Below the pieces are notes generated by a model. That model saw nothing but the letters and a program-made list of their open reading frames with translations, did no database searches and had not been told where the DNA came from. Positions 37,187 through 45,605 of a stretch of 61,905 nucleotides of DNA are shown here, piece after piece; the stretch's first letter is position 1; each line of letters starts with the position of its first letter. Source of the stretch: Nitrosomonas sp. (lineage in GTDB: Bacteria > Pseudomonadota > Gammaproteobacteria > Burkholderiales > Nitrosomonadaceae); assembly GCF_024282095.1 (NCBI RefSeq), contig NZ_JAMWZS010000013.1, forward strand, positions 1 through 61,905, read 5' to 3'. Position numbers and translations under genes: made by a program.

Positions 37187-38800
37187 ATGTATCAATTAAA
37201 AAATATAAAAGAACAATTACTAACAACATCAGCAATTCTATTAAGCAGCGTTGCATTTAATGCGCATGCAACCGCAACGTATGATCCTGTAACTAATACA
37301 GTAAATCTTCCCGTCGTTGAAGTGTTGAGCGGCGGATCTTCAGCATTTTATAACGCACAATTACAGCTTGTTGGCAATGAATTACAACTGGTTTCCGCTA
37401 ATCCGATTGCTGCTGTAACAGGGCAACGTAATGTGTTTGATTCGGATACGAATTCAGTGCATGTGGCTTCAGTAACGGTGGGTGCTGACAGCTATTATGC
37501 CAAATTGAAATTGGTGCCTGGCTCTGATCCACTGCGTTTTACCATCGATCAGTTGGTCAATAACGCATTTACCGGTTGCCCAAGCTTTGCACAACCGGGA
37601 GCCTCAGCGAATTCCTGTGTTTTGAGTGGCACGATTACTTCGGATGTTACCTTGACAAAGAACATTGAATGGGTACTACAGGGCAATGTTTTTGTGGGTG
37701 CTGATAATGCTCAAAGCGCTACGCTTACCATTAATCCTGGAACTAAAATCGTTGGTGTGGGTGGCCAGGGGGATCAAGCAGCTTTTCTGTGGATCAGACG
37801 TGGTTCAAAGATCATGGCTGAAGGAACACCGGACAATCCAGTCGTCATGACTGGCCCCACTGAGGCATCGGCTGGCGAATGGGGCGGTTTGCTGATTTCC
37901 GGCAATGCACCGGTGAACGGATGTAATGAAGGCGTGCCTGTCTGTGAAGTTCCTTTTGAGGCTTTCGTCAGTGAAATCTACGGTGGTAACAATCCGGCTG
38001 ATAACAGTGGCGTGCTTAAATATACACAAATTCGGTTTGCCGGAAGTGCCGTGCGTCAGGATGAAGAGCTCAATGGTCTGACACTCAATGGTGTGGGTTC
38101 AGGAACGATTATTGACTATGTGCAAGTTCACGAAGGTTTGGATGACGGTGTCGAAGTCTTTGGCGGTACGGTAAAGATGAAGCATCTGGTGCTCACGAAC
38201 ATTCAGGATGACTCTCTGGATTGGACCAATGGCTGGCAAGGTCGTGTGCAATTTGCTCTGATCAAACAAGCGGCTACCATTGGTGATCGCGGCATTGAGG
38301 CTGACAACAATGAGAGAAATCATGACAGCATTCCACGTGCTCAACCGATTCTGTCCAATTTGACCATTATTGGCCGTACCGGTGATTCAGCAACACAAGG
38401 TGTGTTATTGCGCCGTGGAACAGGTGCGAATATTTGGAATTCCGTCATTACCGGTGCTCCAACTTGCTTGATGATCGATGGCGAAAGAACTTTTGCGAAT
38501 GCGGGTGCACCAGGTAGCTTGACAGGTGGATTAACCATGCAAAATTCGTTTGTCAATTGTGCTGCCAATTTTGCCGATGGCGAGGGTGCTACGTTTACCA
38601 CATCGGATTGGTTCTTGTCGCAATCTGAAAATCAGGAAGGTGATCCTCTGTTGAGCGGTTACTTGCCGGCAACCGGATCACCGCTGACACTGGGTGGTGC
38701 TGCTGTAAACGACGCCTTCTTTGCTGTCGTGGATTATGCTGGCGCATTTAAAGATGCGAACGATGATTGGACCCGGGAATGGACTTTCAACTTTAATTAA
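37187..38800 (+). CDS. Secreted right-handed beta-helix protein
   Basis: A 537-residue exported protein with a signal peptide (about 1-27, ending AFNAHA). An N-terminal beta-rich domain (about 30-140) is followed by a repeat-rich beta-helix (about 140-480). It has conserved blocks such as YGGNNPADNSGVLKYTQIRFAG, ELNGLTLNGVGSGTIIDYVQVH and DDGVEVFGGTVKMKH. Similar proteins occur beside TonB-dependent receptors in proteobacteria and in secreted proteins of Bacteroidetes. No catalytic motif is recognised. GGAGG lies 10 nt before the ATG. Possibly a surface or periplasmic partner of the receptor. Confidence 0.8.
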   Translation: MYQLKNIKEQLLTTSAILLSSVAFNAHATATYDPVTNTVNLPVVEVLSGGSSAFYNAQLQLVGNELQLVSANPIAAVTGQRNVFDSDTNSVHVASVTVGADSYYAKLKLVPGSDPLRFTIDQLVNNAFTGCPSFAQPGASANSCVLSGTITSDVTLTKNIEWVLQGNVFVGADNAQSATLTINPGTKIVGVGGQGDQAAFLWIRRGSKIMAEGTPDNPVVMTGPTEASAGEWGGLLISGNAPVNGCNEGVPVCEVPFEAFVSEIYGGNNPADNSGVLKYTQIRFAGSAVRQDEELNGLTLNGVGSGTIIDYVQVHEGLDDGVEVFGGTVKMKHLVLTNIQDDSLDWTNGWQGRVQFALIKQAATIGDRGIEADNNERNHDSIPRAQPILSNLTIIGRTGDSATQGVLLRRGTGANIWNSVITGAPTCLMIDGERTFANAGAPGSLTGGLTMQNSFVNCAANFADGEGATFTTSDWFLSQSENQEGDPLLSGYLPATGSPLTLGGAAVNDAFFAVVDYAGAFKDANDDWTREWTFNFN

Positions 38801-39174
38801 TCCTTGTTGACCTACAGGCGTTGAGAAACGTTTTTGATGCGGCAACGCAGATAGTTTTTCAACGGCCTGCTAAAAAGCTTCTCTGTTTTCTCAATGAATA
38901 GAGAAGCTTTCGATTCATTCAATAGACTCTCTTCATTGAGTTCATAACAATTGCTGGATTTACCTTTATGCGAACCGGCAATTTCTTCTTTTAGAAACTC
39001 CATGGATTCTGAAAAAATCCGGAAAGCACTGCAACAAAGCATTCATAAAAAATTCATTTTGCTGACATCAGTATTTAACGTCAGGGCGATAGAGTAGCAG
39101 CGACGAATGCAGTTTATTCGGTTTATCGTCCCGAAGCTTATCGAATGTAATCCTCAGTTCCTATGGAGAACCAC
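38801..39174. other. Intergenic region before phoX-like gene
   Basis: A 374-bp gap. An 11-bp inverted repeat (38874-38884 with 38900-38910, loop 15) may end the beta-helix transcript. A Pho box and -10 for the phosphatase gene lie at 39062-39095. A minus-strand frame here (38812-39042) has no ribosome binding site and is not called. Confidence 0.55.
39062..39095 (+). promoter_or_regulatory. Pho box and -10 for the PhoX-like gene
   Basis: CTGACATCAGTATTTAACG (39062-39080), 9 bp, then TAGAGT (39090-39095). Fourteen of 19 positions match the phoB box. The -10 is weak, as expected for an activator-dependent promoter. The leader would be about 73 nt. Confidence 0.6.
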
Positions 39175-40497
39175 ATGAAAAAATCGATGTTAACGCTACC
39201 TATTTGCGCTGCTTTAACCACCATTGTCTATGCTGATGCGGTATATATCAACGGTCCTATGAAGTTCAAGCCCATCGCTGCTTCCGCCTACGAGCAAACG
39301 ACGAACGATCCACTCATTTTGAATAGCAAACCTTGGGTGATTCCGGCAGGCTTTACTCAGTACATTATTTCTGATGAGAGTAATTTGGATATTTATCCAG
39401 ATTCTAACGACTGGAATGACATGAATACTGCCAACGAAACCGGAAAGCATGCGGGCAGATATCTCTACCGCACGCATGAAGTGCGCCCAGGTACAGACCC
39501 CTACTTGGGTGGGGCGATTTCAATCGTAGATTTAAAAACCGGTGCGGCCGAGATTCTGGCGCAGCGTGCCGATTGGGAAGCCTTGGATGGTCTGGTATGG
39601 ACGCCCTGGCAAACGTTGCTGTTTGCTGAAGAGACCATCACAGCGCAATTGCTCGATCCTGATGCGCCTAATGCACAGAGCGGCATGTTATATGAATTGA
39701 AATTTGCGAAAGATGATCCGACGACTGTCGAGGAAATCAAAGTGCGGCCCATGCTGGGATCACTATCGCACGAAGGTATTGAAGTTGATGAAGAAGGCAA
39801 TGTGTATGTGATCGATGAAGATAGAAAAGGTGCTATTTATAAATTCGTTCCCAATACCTTTGGCGACTTGAGCAGCGGGCAATTGTATGCGCTACGGGTA
39901 AAAAATAGTCAGAAAACCGGGGAAGCCGAATGGGTGGCTTTGGACATGAATCAAGTGCAAATCAATGCCAGAATCGCTGCGCAGGCGGTGAATGCAACTC
40001 CTTTCTGTCGTCCGGAAGATTTGGAGCGTATCGGCCGCACACTCTACGCTGCGCTTACCTGTGAAGATGCCACCGATCCTGCCAACATTAACGGTCCCGG
40101 GGCGATACTGGCAATTCGCCTGACATCCGTACCGAAGGTGAATTATTTTGTACAGCCCGGCGTGAATGTGCCTGTTGAAGTCAAACCTACCAGCACTACG
40201 CCTGGGGTGACCGGCTTCAAGAGCCCGGATAATCTGGCAAAAGGCCCGGATGACAAGCTATGGATTGTTGAGGACAACGATAATAGCGATATCTGGGTGG
40301 CTTTACCTGATGAGGATGATGATGGTTACAGCGATGGTGTGCACCTGTTTGCTTCTCTGAAAGATAAAAGTGCGGAAGGGACGGGTATTTATTTCGGCAA
40401 GGATCCGCACACTTTGTTCGTAAACGTGCAACATTCCGAAACGGGTAATGACAAAACCATGGCAATTACCCGCAGAGGCATCGAGTCTGAAAAATAA
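39175..40497 (+). CDS. PhoX-like alkaline phosphatase (DUF839)
   Basis: A 440-residue exported protein of the PhoX/DUF839 family, calcium- and iron-dependent phosphatases that release phosphate from organic esters. Typical blocks are LSHEGIEVDEEGNVYVIDEDRKGAIYKF, CRPEDLERIG, SPDNLAKGPDDKLWIVEDN and LFVNVQHSE near the C-terminus. It is shorter than classic PhoX. It has a plain Sec signal peptide (MKKSMLTLPICAALTTIVYADA) with no twin-arginine motif. ATG 39175 is chosen (GGAG 6 nt upstream) over ATG 39163. Confidence 0.85.
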   Translation: MKKSMLTLPICAALTTIVYADAVYINGPMKFKPIAASAYEQTTNDPLILNSKPWVIPAGFTQYIISDESNLDIYPDSNDWNDMNTANETGKHAGRYLYRTHEVRPGTDPYLGGAISIVDLKTGAAEILAQRADWEALDGLVWTPWQTLLFAEETITAQLLDPDAPNAQSGMLYELKFAKDDPTTVEEIKVRPMLGSLSHEGIEVDEEGNVYVIDEDRKGAIYKFVPNTFGDLSSGQLYALRVKNSQKTGEAEWVALDMNQVQINARIAAQAVNATPFCRPEDLERIGRTLYAALTCEDATDPANINGPGAILAIRLTSVPKVNYFVQPGVNVPVEVKPTSTTPGVTGFKSPDNLAKGPDDKLWIVEDNDNSDIWVALPDEDDDGYSDGVHLFASLKDKSAEGTGIYFGKDPHTLFVNVQHSETGNDKTMAITRRGIESEK

Positions 40498-40516
40498 TTT
40501 CCAGGGGTAGAAGATC

Positions 40517-40780
40517 ATGAAAAACGATAATGTTTTTATCGTTGTAGCGGTAAGTATCTGCTTGACTTTGTTAGGTGCAGTGTATGGCGTTTCATTGTAT
40601 GCAGTTGATGTAGATTGGGACAGTATTTCGGGCATTATCCTGGGAATTTATCTCTATGTGGCGTATCTCTTGCTCAGTATTATCTGTGGCAAGCCCCAAA
40701 ATCGGCTGCAGTCTTTTCAAAGAGCAATGCTGCATGGAAAAAATCCAAAGGTATATCGCAACGAGGTATACGAGTATTAA
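40517..40780 (+). CDS. Small two-helix membrane protein
   Basis: An 87-residue protein with two membrane helices (about 6-28 and 37-60) and a basic C-terminal tail (QNRLQSFQRAMLHGKNPKVYR). A GAAG site precedes the ATG. It starts 19 bp after the PhoX-like gene and is probably co-transcribed with it. A hairpin with CTTTT follows. I do not recognise the family. Confidence 0.6.
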   Translation: MKNDNVFIVVAVSICLTLLGAVYGVSLYAVDVDWDSISGIILGIYLYVAYLLLSIICGKPQNRLQSFQRAMLHGKNPKVYRNEVYEY

Positions 40781-40828
40781 CAAGCAACTAATTGTTTGTT
40801 AATAAAATATTGTGTGATTAATTAAGAT

Positions 40829-40852
40829 ATTCCTGTATTCAAGGAATCTTTT
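40829..40852 (+). terminator. Weak terminator after the small membrane protein gene
   Basis: ATTCCT (40829-40834) pairs with AGGAAT (40842-40847) across a 7-nt loop, followed by CTTTT. The stem is short and AT-rich, so it is only a moderate candidate. Confidence 0.4.
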
Positions 40853-40856
40853 AGGA

Positions 40857-40986
40857 TTCAAACGGTCTTTATAAGTATCTATACTCCCCTTTGTTTGTGT
40901 AGATAAACCGCTTAGCCCAAGCACTTCTGTGAGTGGAAGTGTCACAACGATCCAGGGGATCGGGGGCGTGTTGAATTGGGTTTTTT
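40857..40986 (+). ncRNA. Candidate small RNA upstream of pstS
   Basis: A possible promoter (TTCAAA 40857-40862, 17 bp, TATACT 40880-40885) would start an RNA near 40892. The RNA would fold with an outer stem CCCAA/TTGGG (40916-40920 with 40976-40980). This encloses two perfect 6-bp hairpins (40922-40941 and 40948-40962) and is followed at once by six T (40981-40986). Together this resembles a roughly 95-nt RNA with an intrinsic end. It has no recognisable family. Confidence 0.35.
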
Positions 40987-41014
40987 ATATTTCGTTTCTA
41001 CCTCCACTACCGCA

Positions 41015-41051
41015 CCTCCCAGCCAGCGAACTGCTGGCAGCCGTTGGGAGG
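41015..41051. repeat. REP-like long imperfect hairpin before pstS
   Basis: CCTCCCA (41015-41021) pairs with TGGGAGG (41045-41051), and GCCAGC (41022-41027) pairs with GCTGGC (41033-41038) around a 5-nt loop. A 6-nt bulge interrupts the right arm. This 13-bp GC-rich stem stands out from its AT-rich surroundings and lies 25 bp before the pstS Pho box. No other copy was seen in the window. Confidence 0.5.
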
Positions 41052-41076
41052 GCTTCCATCCTTCCAAGCAATATCC

Positions 41077-41110
41077 GTGTCATCATCTTGTAATACTATC
41101 TGATTAAGAT
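41077..41110 (+). promoter_or_regulatory. Pho box and -10 for pstSCAB
   Basis: GTGTCATCATCTTGTAATA (41077-41095), 9 bp, then TAAGAT (41105-41110). TGTCAT and TGTAA are at the same positions as in the phoB and TonB operon boxes. Transcription would start near 41117, leaving a leader of about 46 nt. Confidence 0.7.
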
Positions 41111-41162
41111 TTCATCTGATTTAGGCGCTATTGCCCATTGCTTTTAGGCAGGAGAATTTTAG

Positions 41163-42209
41163 ATGAAACCACACTGTGGTCTTGCATTGTTTACGATTGC
41201 TATACTGCTTGTCACCCGCGTAACCTTCGCTGCCGACATTACCGGTGCTGGTGCAACCTTCCCTTATCCGATATACGCCAAATGGGCGAATGCGTATAAA
41301 AAAGCAACCGGTACCCGATTGAACTATCAATCCATCGGTTCCGGCGGCGGCATCAAACAAGTCAAAGCCAGAACAGTTGATTTCGGCGCATCTGATAAAC
41401 CCTTGTCACCGGAAGAACTGCAAAAGAGCGGCCTGACCCAGTTTCCGACAGTCATCGGTGGTGTCGTACCGGTGATCAATCTGGATGGTATTAAAGCAGG
41501 TCAGATCCGCTTAACGGGAACAGTTCTGGCCGATATTTTTCTGGGCAAAATCAAGCGTTGGAACGATCCGGCGATTGTCAGCCTGAATAATGGTTTTGAA
41601 TTGCCGGCCAGTAACATTACGGTAGTGCATCGTGCTGACGGCTCCGGCACCACTTTTTTGTTTACCGATTATTTGAGCAAAGTCAGCCCGGAATGGAAAC
41701 AGAGAATCGGTTCGGACGCTTCTGTAGCGTGGCCGATTGGTACCGGCGGCAAAGGTAACGAAGGCGTGGCCAATTTCGTGAAACAGATTAAGAACTCAAT
41801 CGGTTACGTGGAAGCTGCTTACGTTAAGCAAAGCAAAATGAACTACATTCAATTGCAGAACCATGATGGCGCATACGTCATCCCCGCAGAGGAAAGTTTT
41901 AGCGCTGCTGCCACCAATACGCAATGGGATAAATCAACTGATTTTTATGAAATTCTTACCAATAAGCCCGGCCAGAACAGTTGGCCGATCACGGGCGCTA
42001 CTTTTGTCTTGATGCACAAATCCCAGATGAATCCTGCTCAAGCCGCAGAAGTACTGAAATTCTTTGCATGGGCCTATGCCCAAGGCGATGAAATGGCGCT
42101 GGAACTGGATTATATTCCGATGCCCGACGATATCGTTAAGTTGATCGAAGATTCCTGGCAAGCAAATATCCAAAGTAAAGATGGCCATGCTATTTATACC
42201 GCCAGATAG
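41163..42209 (+). CDS. pstS: Phosphate-binding periplasmic protein PstS
   Basis: The high-affinity phosphate receptor of the Pst ABC transporter. The 348-residue protein has a signal peptide (ending VTFAAD). The mature start ITGAGATFPYPIYAKWANAYKKATG and the blocks SIGSGGGIKQVKARTVDFGASDKPL and VHRADGSGTTFLFTDYLSKVSPEWK contain the Ser, Asp, Arg and Thr residues that hold phosphate. GGCAGGAG precedes the ATG. It is the first gene of pstSCAB. Confidence 0.97.
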   Translation: MKPHCGLALFTIAILLVTRVTFAADITGAGATFPYPIYAKWANAYKKATGTRLNYQSIGSGGGIKQVKARTVDFGASDKPLSPEELQKSGLTQFPTVIGGVVPVINLDGIKAGQIRLTGTVLADIFLGKIKRWNDPAIVSLNNGFELPASNITVVHRADGSGTTFLFTDYLSKVSPEWKQRIGSDASVAWPIGTGGKGNEGVANFVKQIKNSIGYVEAAYVKQSKMNYIQLQNHDGAYVIPAEESFSAAATNTQWDKSTDFYEILTNKPGQNSWPITGATFVLMHKSQMNPAQAAEVLKFFAWAYAQGDEMALELDYIPMPDDIVKLIEDSWQANIQSKDGHAIYTAR

Positions 42210-42246
42210 CAATCAATATGAAAGGTAATTTAGCGTTATGGGCGAC

Positions 42247-42261
42247 TGTCATAGCATGACA
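42247..42261. promoter_or_regulatory. TGTCAT-N3-ATGACA dyad between pstS and pstC
   Basis: A perfect inverted repeat in the 96-bp gap between pstS and pstC, made of the same TGTCAT half site found in the Pho boxes. No -10 is at the right distance. It could be an extra PhoB contact, an RNA hairpin separating pstS from pstCAB expression, or chance. Confidence 0.35.
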
Positions 42262-42305
42262 ACGATAACAGAGTTGGGCTTAGTGCGTTTTCAGTAAACA
42301 ACACG

Positions 42306-43271
42306 ATGATGTCAAAAGTACATTCTGCAGCAAAATTAAAAAGACAACTGCTATTCGATCGGGTATTCCGTAAAACCACTTGGTTGTTTACTTTGATCGT
42401 TTTTACGCTGCTGGCGGCGCTGATTGGTTCATTAATCATTGGCAGTATGCCGGCGATCAAGACTTTCGGTTTCGATTTTCTTTTGAACGCTGAGTGGAAC
42501 CCTGTTACTGAACAATTCGGCGCACTGGTGCCGATCACGGGCACGTTGATTACTTCAATCATCGCCTTGTCGATCGGTATTCCGATCAGTTTCGGAATTG
42601 CGTTGTTTCTCACGGAATTATCTCCGCCGTGGTTACGCCGCACGCTTGGAACGGCCATCGAACTGCTGGCCGGAATTCCCAGTATTATTTACGGCATGTG
42701 GGGTTTATTCGTATTTGCGCCTTTGTTTGCAGAAACTTTGCAACCCTGGCTGCAAGATACGCTGGGACATGTACCCGGGATCGGTTTGTTATTTGAAGGC
42801 GCTTTTATGGGCATCGGCATCCTGACCGCAGGCATTATTCTGGCTATTATGGTAATTCCTTTTATTGCTGCGGTTATGCGTGATGTGTTCGAGATTGTGC
42901 CGCCCATGTTGAAGGAATCAACCTATGCGCTGGGCGCCACCACCTGGGAAGTGATCTGGTATGTGGTTCTTCCTTATACCCGTACCGGTGTTGTCGGCGG
43001 AATCATGCTGGGTTTTGGCCGCGCCTTGGGCGAAACCATGGCGGTTACGTTTGTGATCGGCAATGCACATCAATTGCATGCTTCGCTTTTCATGCCGGGA
43101 AACAGCATTGCCTCAGCGCTGGCCAATGAATTCACTGAAGCCGATGGCGAATTGTATACCTCAGCCTTGATTGAACTGGGTTTGATTTTATTTTTGATTA
43201 CTTTCATTGTACTGGCTTGCTCCAAGGTGCTGTTGATGCAACTTAAAAAACGCGAGGGCAGTACTTCCTAG
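42306..43271 (+). CDS. pstC: Phosphate ABC transporter permease PstC
   Basis: An inner membrane permease subunit of the Pst phosphate importer. The 321-residue protein has six membrane helices and the EAA-type loop ([51 protein letters not shown]). The block [13 protein letters not shown]-like ([22 protein letters not shown]) is typical of PstC. Two adjacent ATGs are present; the first is used. It is followed after 9 bp by pstA. Confidence 0.96.
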   Translation: MMSKVHSAAKLKRQLLFDRVFRKTTWLFTLIVFTLLAALIGSLIIGSMPAIKTFGFDFLLNAEWNPVTEQFGALVPITGTLITSIIALSIGIPISFGIALFLTELSPPWLRRTLGTAIELLAGIPSIIYGMWGLFVFAPLFAETLQPWLQDTLGHVPGIGLLFEGAFMGIGILTAGIILAIMVIPFIAAVMRDVFEIVPPMLKESTYALGATTWEVIWYVVLPYTRTGVVGGIMLGFGRALGETMAVTFVIGNAHQLHASLFMPGNSIASALANEFTEADGELYTSALIELGLILFLITFIVLACSKVLLMQLKKREGSTS

Positions 43272-43280
43272 AGCCGCATC

Positions 43281-44114
43281 ATGATACCAATTTATACCCG
43301 CCGCCGCATTGTGAATGCCATTAATCTGATCTTTTCCGTACTGGCGATGGGCTTCGGTTTGTTTTGGCTGTTCTGGATCTTATTCACGCTGTTCAATAAA
43401 GGGTTGGGCGGCATGAGTGTGGCTTTATTTACGCAGATGACGCCGGCACCCGATGATACCGGTGGCTTGCTTAACGCCATTGCCGGTAGTTTGATGATGG
43501 TCACGGTTGCTACTTTGATCGGTACCCCGATCGGCATCATGGCGGGGACTTATTTGGCTGAATTCGGCCAGCGTGGCTGGCTTGCTCCCGCTACCCGCTT
43601 CATTAACGATATTTTGCTATCGGCACCGTCCATCGTGATCGGTCTTTTCATTTATACCGTTTATGTCGCCAAGGTAGGCCATTTTTCCGGCTGGGCCGGG
43701 GCACTGGCGCTATCGCTGATTGTAATTCCAGTGGTTGTGCGCACGACCGAGGATATGCTGCGACTCGTTCCGGACAGTTTGCGCGAAGCTGCCGCCGCAT
43801 TGGGCGCACCACAATGGAAAGTTGTTACGCTGGTGACTTGGCGCGCTTCCAGGGCCGGCATGCTGACGGGCATATTGTTAGCTGTTGCGCGTATCAGCGG
43901 AGAAACCGCGCCATTACTGTTCACTGCGTTGAATAATCAATTCTGGAGTGCGGACATGAATCGGCCCTTGGCTAATTTGCCGGTCGTTATCTTTCAGTTT
44001 GCCATGAGTCCATACGAATACTGGCAGGAATTGGCCTGGAGCGGCGCATTACTCATTACGCTGAGCGTTCTGGGACTGAACATTGCAGCCCGCCTGTGCT
44101 TGCGTAAGCACTAA
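43281..44114 (+). CDS. pstA: Phosphate ABC transporter permease PstA
   Basis: The second permease of the Pst system, 277 residues with six membrane helices. The inner loop [54 protein letters not shown] is the PstA version of the ATPase-contact region. [33 protein letters not shown] is also characteristic. It ends 7 bp before pstB. Confidence 0.96.
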   Translation: MIPIYTRRRIVNAINLIFSVLAMGFGLFWLFWILFTLFNKGLGGMSVALFTQMTPAPDDTGGLLNAIAGSLMMVTVATLIGTPIGIMAGTYLAEFGQRGWLAPATRFINDILLSAPSIVIGLFIYTVYVAKVGHFSGWAGALALSLIVIPVVVRTTEDMLRLVPDSLREAAAALGAPQWKVVTLVTWRASRAGMLTGILLAVARISGETAPLLFTALNNQFWSADMNRPLANLPVVIFQFAMSPYEYWQELAWSGALLITLSVLGLNIAARLCLRKH

Positions 44115-44121
44115 TTTCTAA

Positions 44122-44913
44122 ATGATCACCGAGATGAATATAAACCATTTGCAATCCGCTGCTGCCAAAGTGACTCTGCATGATCTGGATTTTTTCTATG
44201 CCGGCTATCATGCATTGAAATCCATCAACATGCGTATCCTGGAGAAGAAGATTACCGCCTTTATTGGGCCCTCCGGCTGCGGAAAATCAACGTTGTTGCG
44301 CACCCTTAACCGCATGTACCAGCTTTATCCTGACCAACAAGCCAAGGGTGAAATTATGATGGATGGCGTCAATATTCTCGATGCGAAACAGGATTTGAAT
44401 ACGCTGCGGTCAAAAATCGGCATGGTATTTCAGAAACCGACGCCATTCCCAATGTCAATTTTCGATAATGTGGCGTTTGGCGTAAAACTGTATGAAACGT
44501 TAAATCGTTGCGAACTGGCGGAGCGGGTGGAATGGGCATTAAATAAGGCGGCACTATGGGAGGAAGTCAAGGATAAGTTGCATCAAAGCGGTACCAGTCT
44601 TTCCGGTGGCCAGCAACAGCGCTTGTGCATTGCCCGCACGATCGCAGTGAGACCCGAAGTGGTGTTGCTGGATGAGCCGACTTCAGCGCTGGATCCGATT
44701 TCCACTGCGCGCATTGAAGATCTCATCTTCAAACTCAAAGAGGATTACACCATTGTCATTGTTACGCACAATATGCAGCAGGCGGCGCGTGTTTCCGACT
44801 ATACCGCTTATATGTACTTAGGAGAGCTGATCGAGTTTGACGATACCGATACCATGTTTACTACGCCCAAGCAAAGAGCTACCGAGGATTATATTACCGG
44901 CAAATTCGGCTGA
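44122..44913 (+). CDS. pstB: Phosphate ABC transporter ATPase PstB
   Basis: The ATP-hydrolysing subunit of Pst. In its 263 residues the Walker [10 protein letters not shown] (about 50-58), the signature LSGGQQQRL (about 156-164) and the Walker [14 protein letters not shown] (about 176-188) are intact, as is the switch His ([15 protein letters not shown]). The start could instead be the Met at 44131. phoU, which usually follows pstB and links transport to signalling, is absent here. Confidence 0.97.
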   Translation: MITEMNINHLQSAAAKVTLHDLDFFYAGYHALKSINMRILEKKITAFIGPSGCGKSTLLRTLNRMYQLYPDQQAKGEIMMDGVNILDAKQDLNTLRSKIGMVFQKPTPFPMSIFDNVAFGVKLYETLNRCELAERVEWALNKAALWEEVKDKLHQSGTSLSGGQQQRLCIARTIAVRPEVVLLDEPTSALDPISTARIEDLIFKLKEDYTIVIVTHNMQQAARVSDYTAYMYLGELIEFDDTDTMFTTPKQRATEDYITGKFG

Positions 44914-45605
44914 TAGCAGATTGAAAGCTGGGGCTTAATTTAGCTCGGAGTGTCTGTGTATGCAAATTGAGAAAATGCTAAATCCAGGATTGATGTCATG
45001 CTGTTTATCCATGATTAATATGTTTAATCGGGTAGTATCCTAGGAGGAATGTCCTGTTTTTTTGCGTTGTTTTTCCTACGCAATATCAGATAAAGTGGGT
45101 ATTCAACCCACGCTATTTAATGGTACAGTCGAGGCTGGTAAAAATCGATAAGTTGTGATTTTACCGGTTGTTATAATTCCAGCTTGTCATAAATCTATAT
45201 GGAATATGGCGGAAAACGGTCCGGGATTGAGCGTAAAACTGTATGAAGTCCATGAGCTGTTGCAAGCTAATGTCGTATCGTAAGAAAGAAGTGAAGTAAG
45301 TTTTTATTTGGTTTCTTGAGAAGCTCAGGACGCACGACAACGTTTGAATGACATTCGAGATGAGTACGCTGGACCAGGCGTGTAGTCATCTTATGCAAGT
45401 TTTTTAAAGAACAAACTGTGTCGAACTAGCGCTAATCCCTCTAATGGCTAGCAGCAGTGGTGTTTGCGTATTTCCGCACTATTGCGCGGTGAGGCCCGGA
45501 GCATAGTGTGCGACATCGCTGATAATCTCGATTAATTAACCTACTGATTACTTTTGAATGAAAGTCAAAAGGATGAAGCCTAACTGAAAAGAAAGGAATT
45601 TTTAT
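44914..45605. other. Long intergenic region after pstB
   Basis: 692 bp with no supported gene. It contains a hairpin GTGGGT-ATTCA-ACCCAC (45095-45111), a longer one (45137-45146 with 45157-45165), and CTAGC/GCTAG repeats near 45427-45452. A 17-bp string, GCGTAAAACTGTATGAA (45231-45247), also occurs inside pstB. No phoU-like frame was found. Confidence 0.5.

Noticed and set aside
38812-39042. Minus-strand frame of 76 codons between the beta-helix gene and the PhoX-like gene
   Set aside because: No ribosome binding site, no recognised family, and it overlaps a hairpin. It could be a decayed gene, but the sequence gives no positive support.
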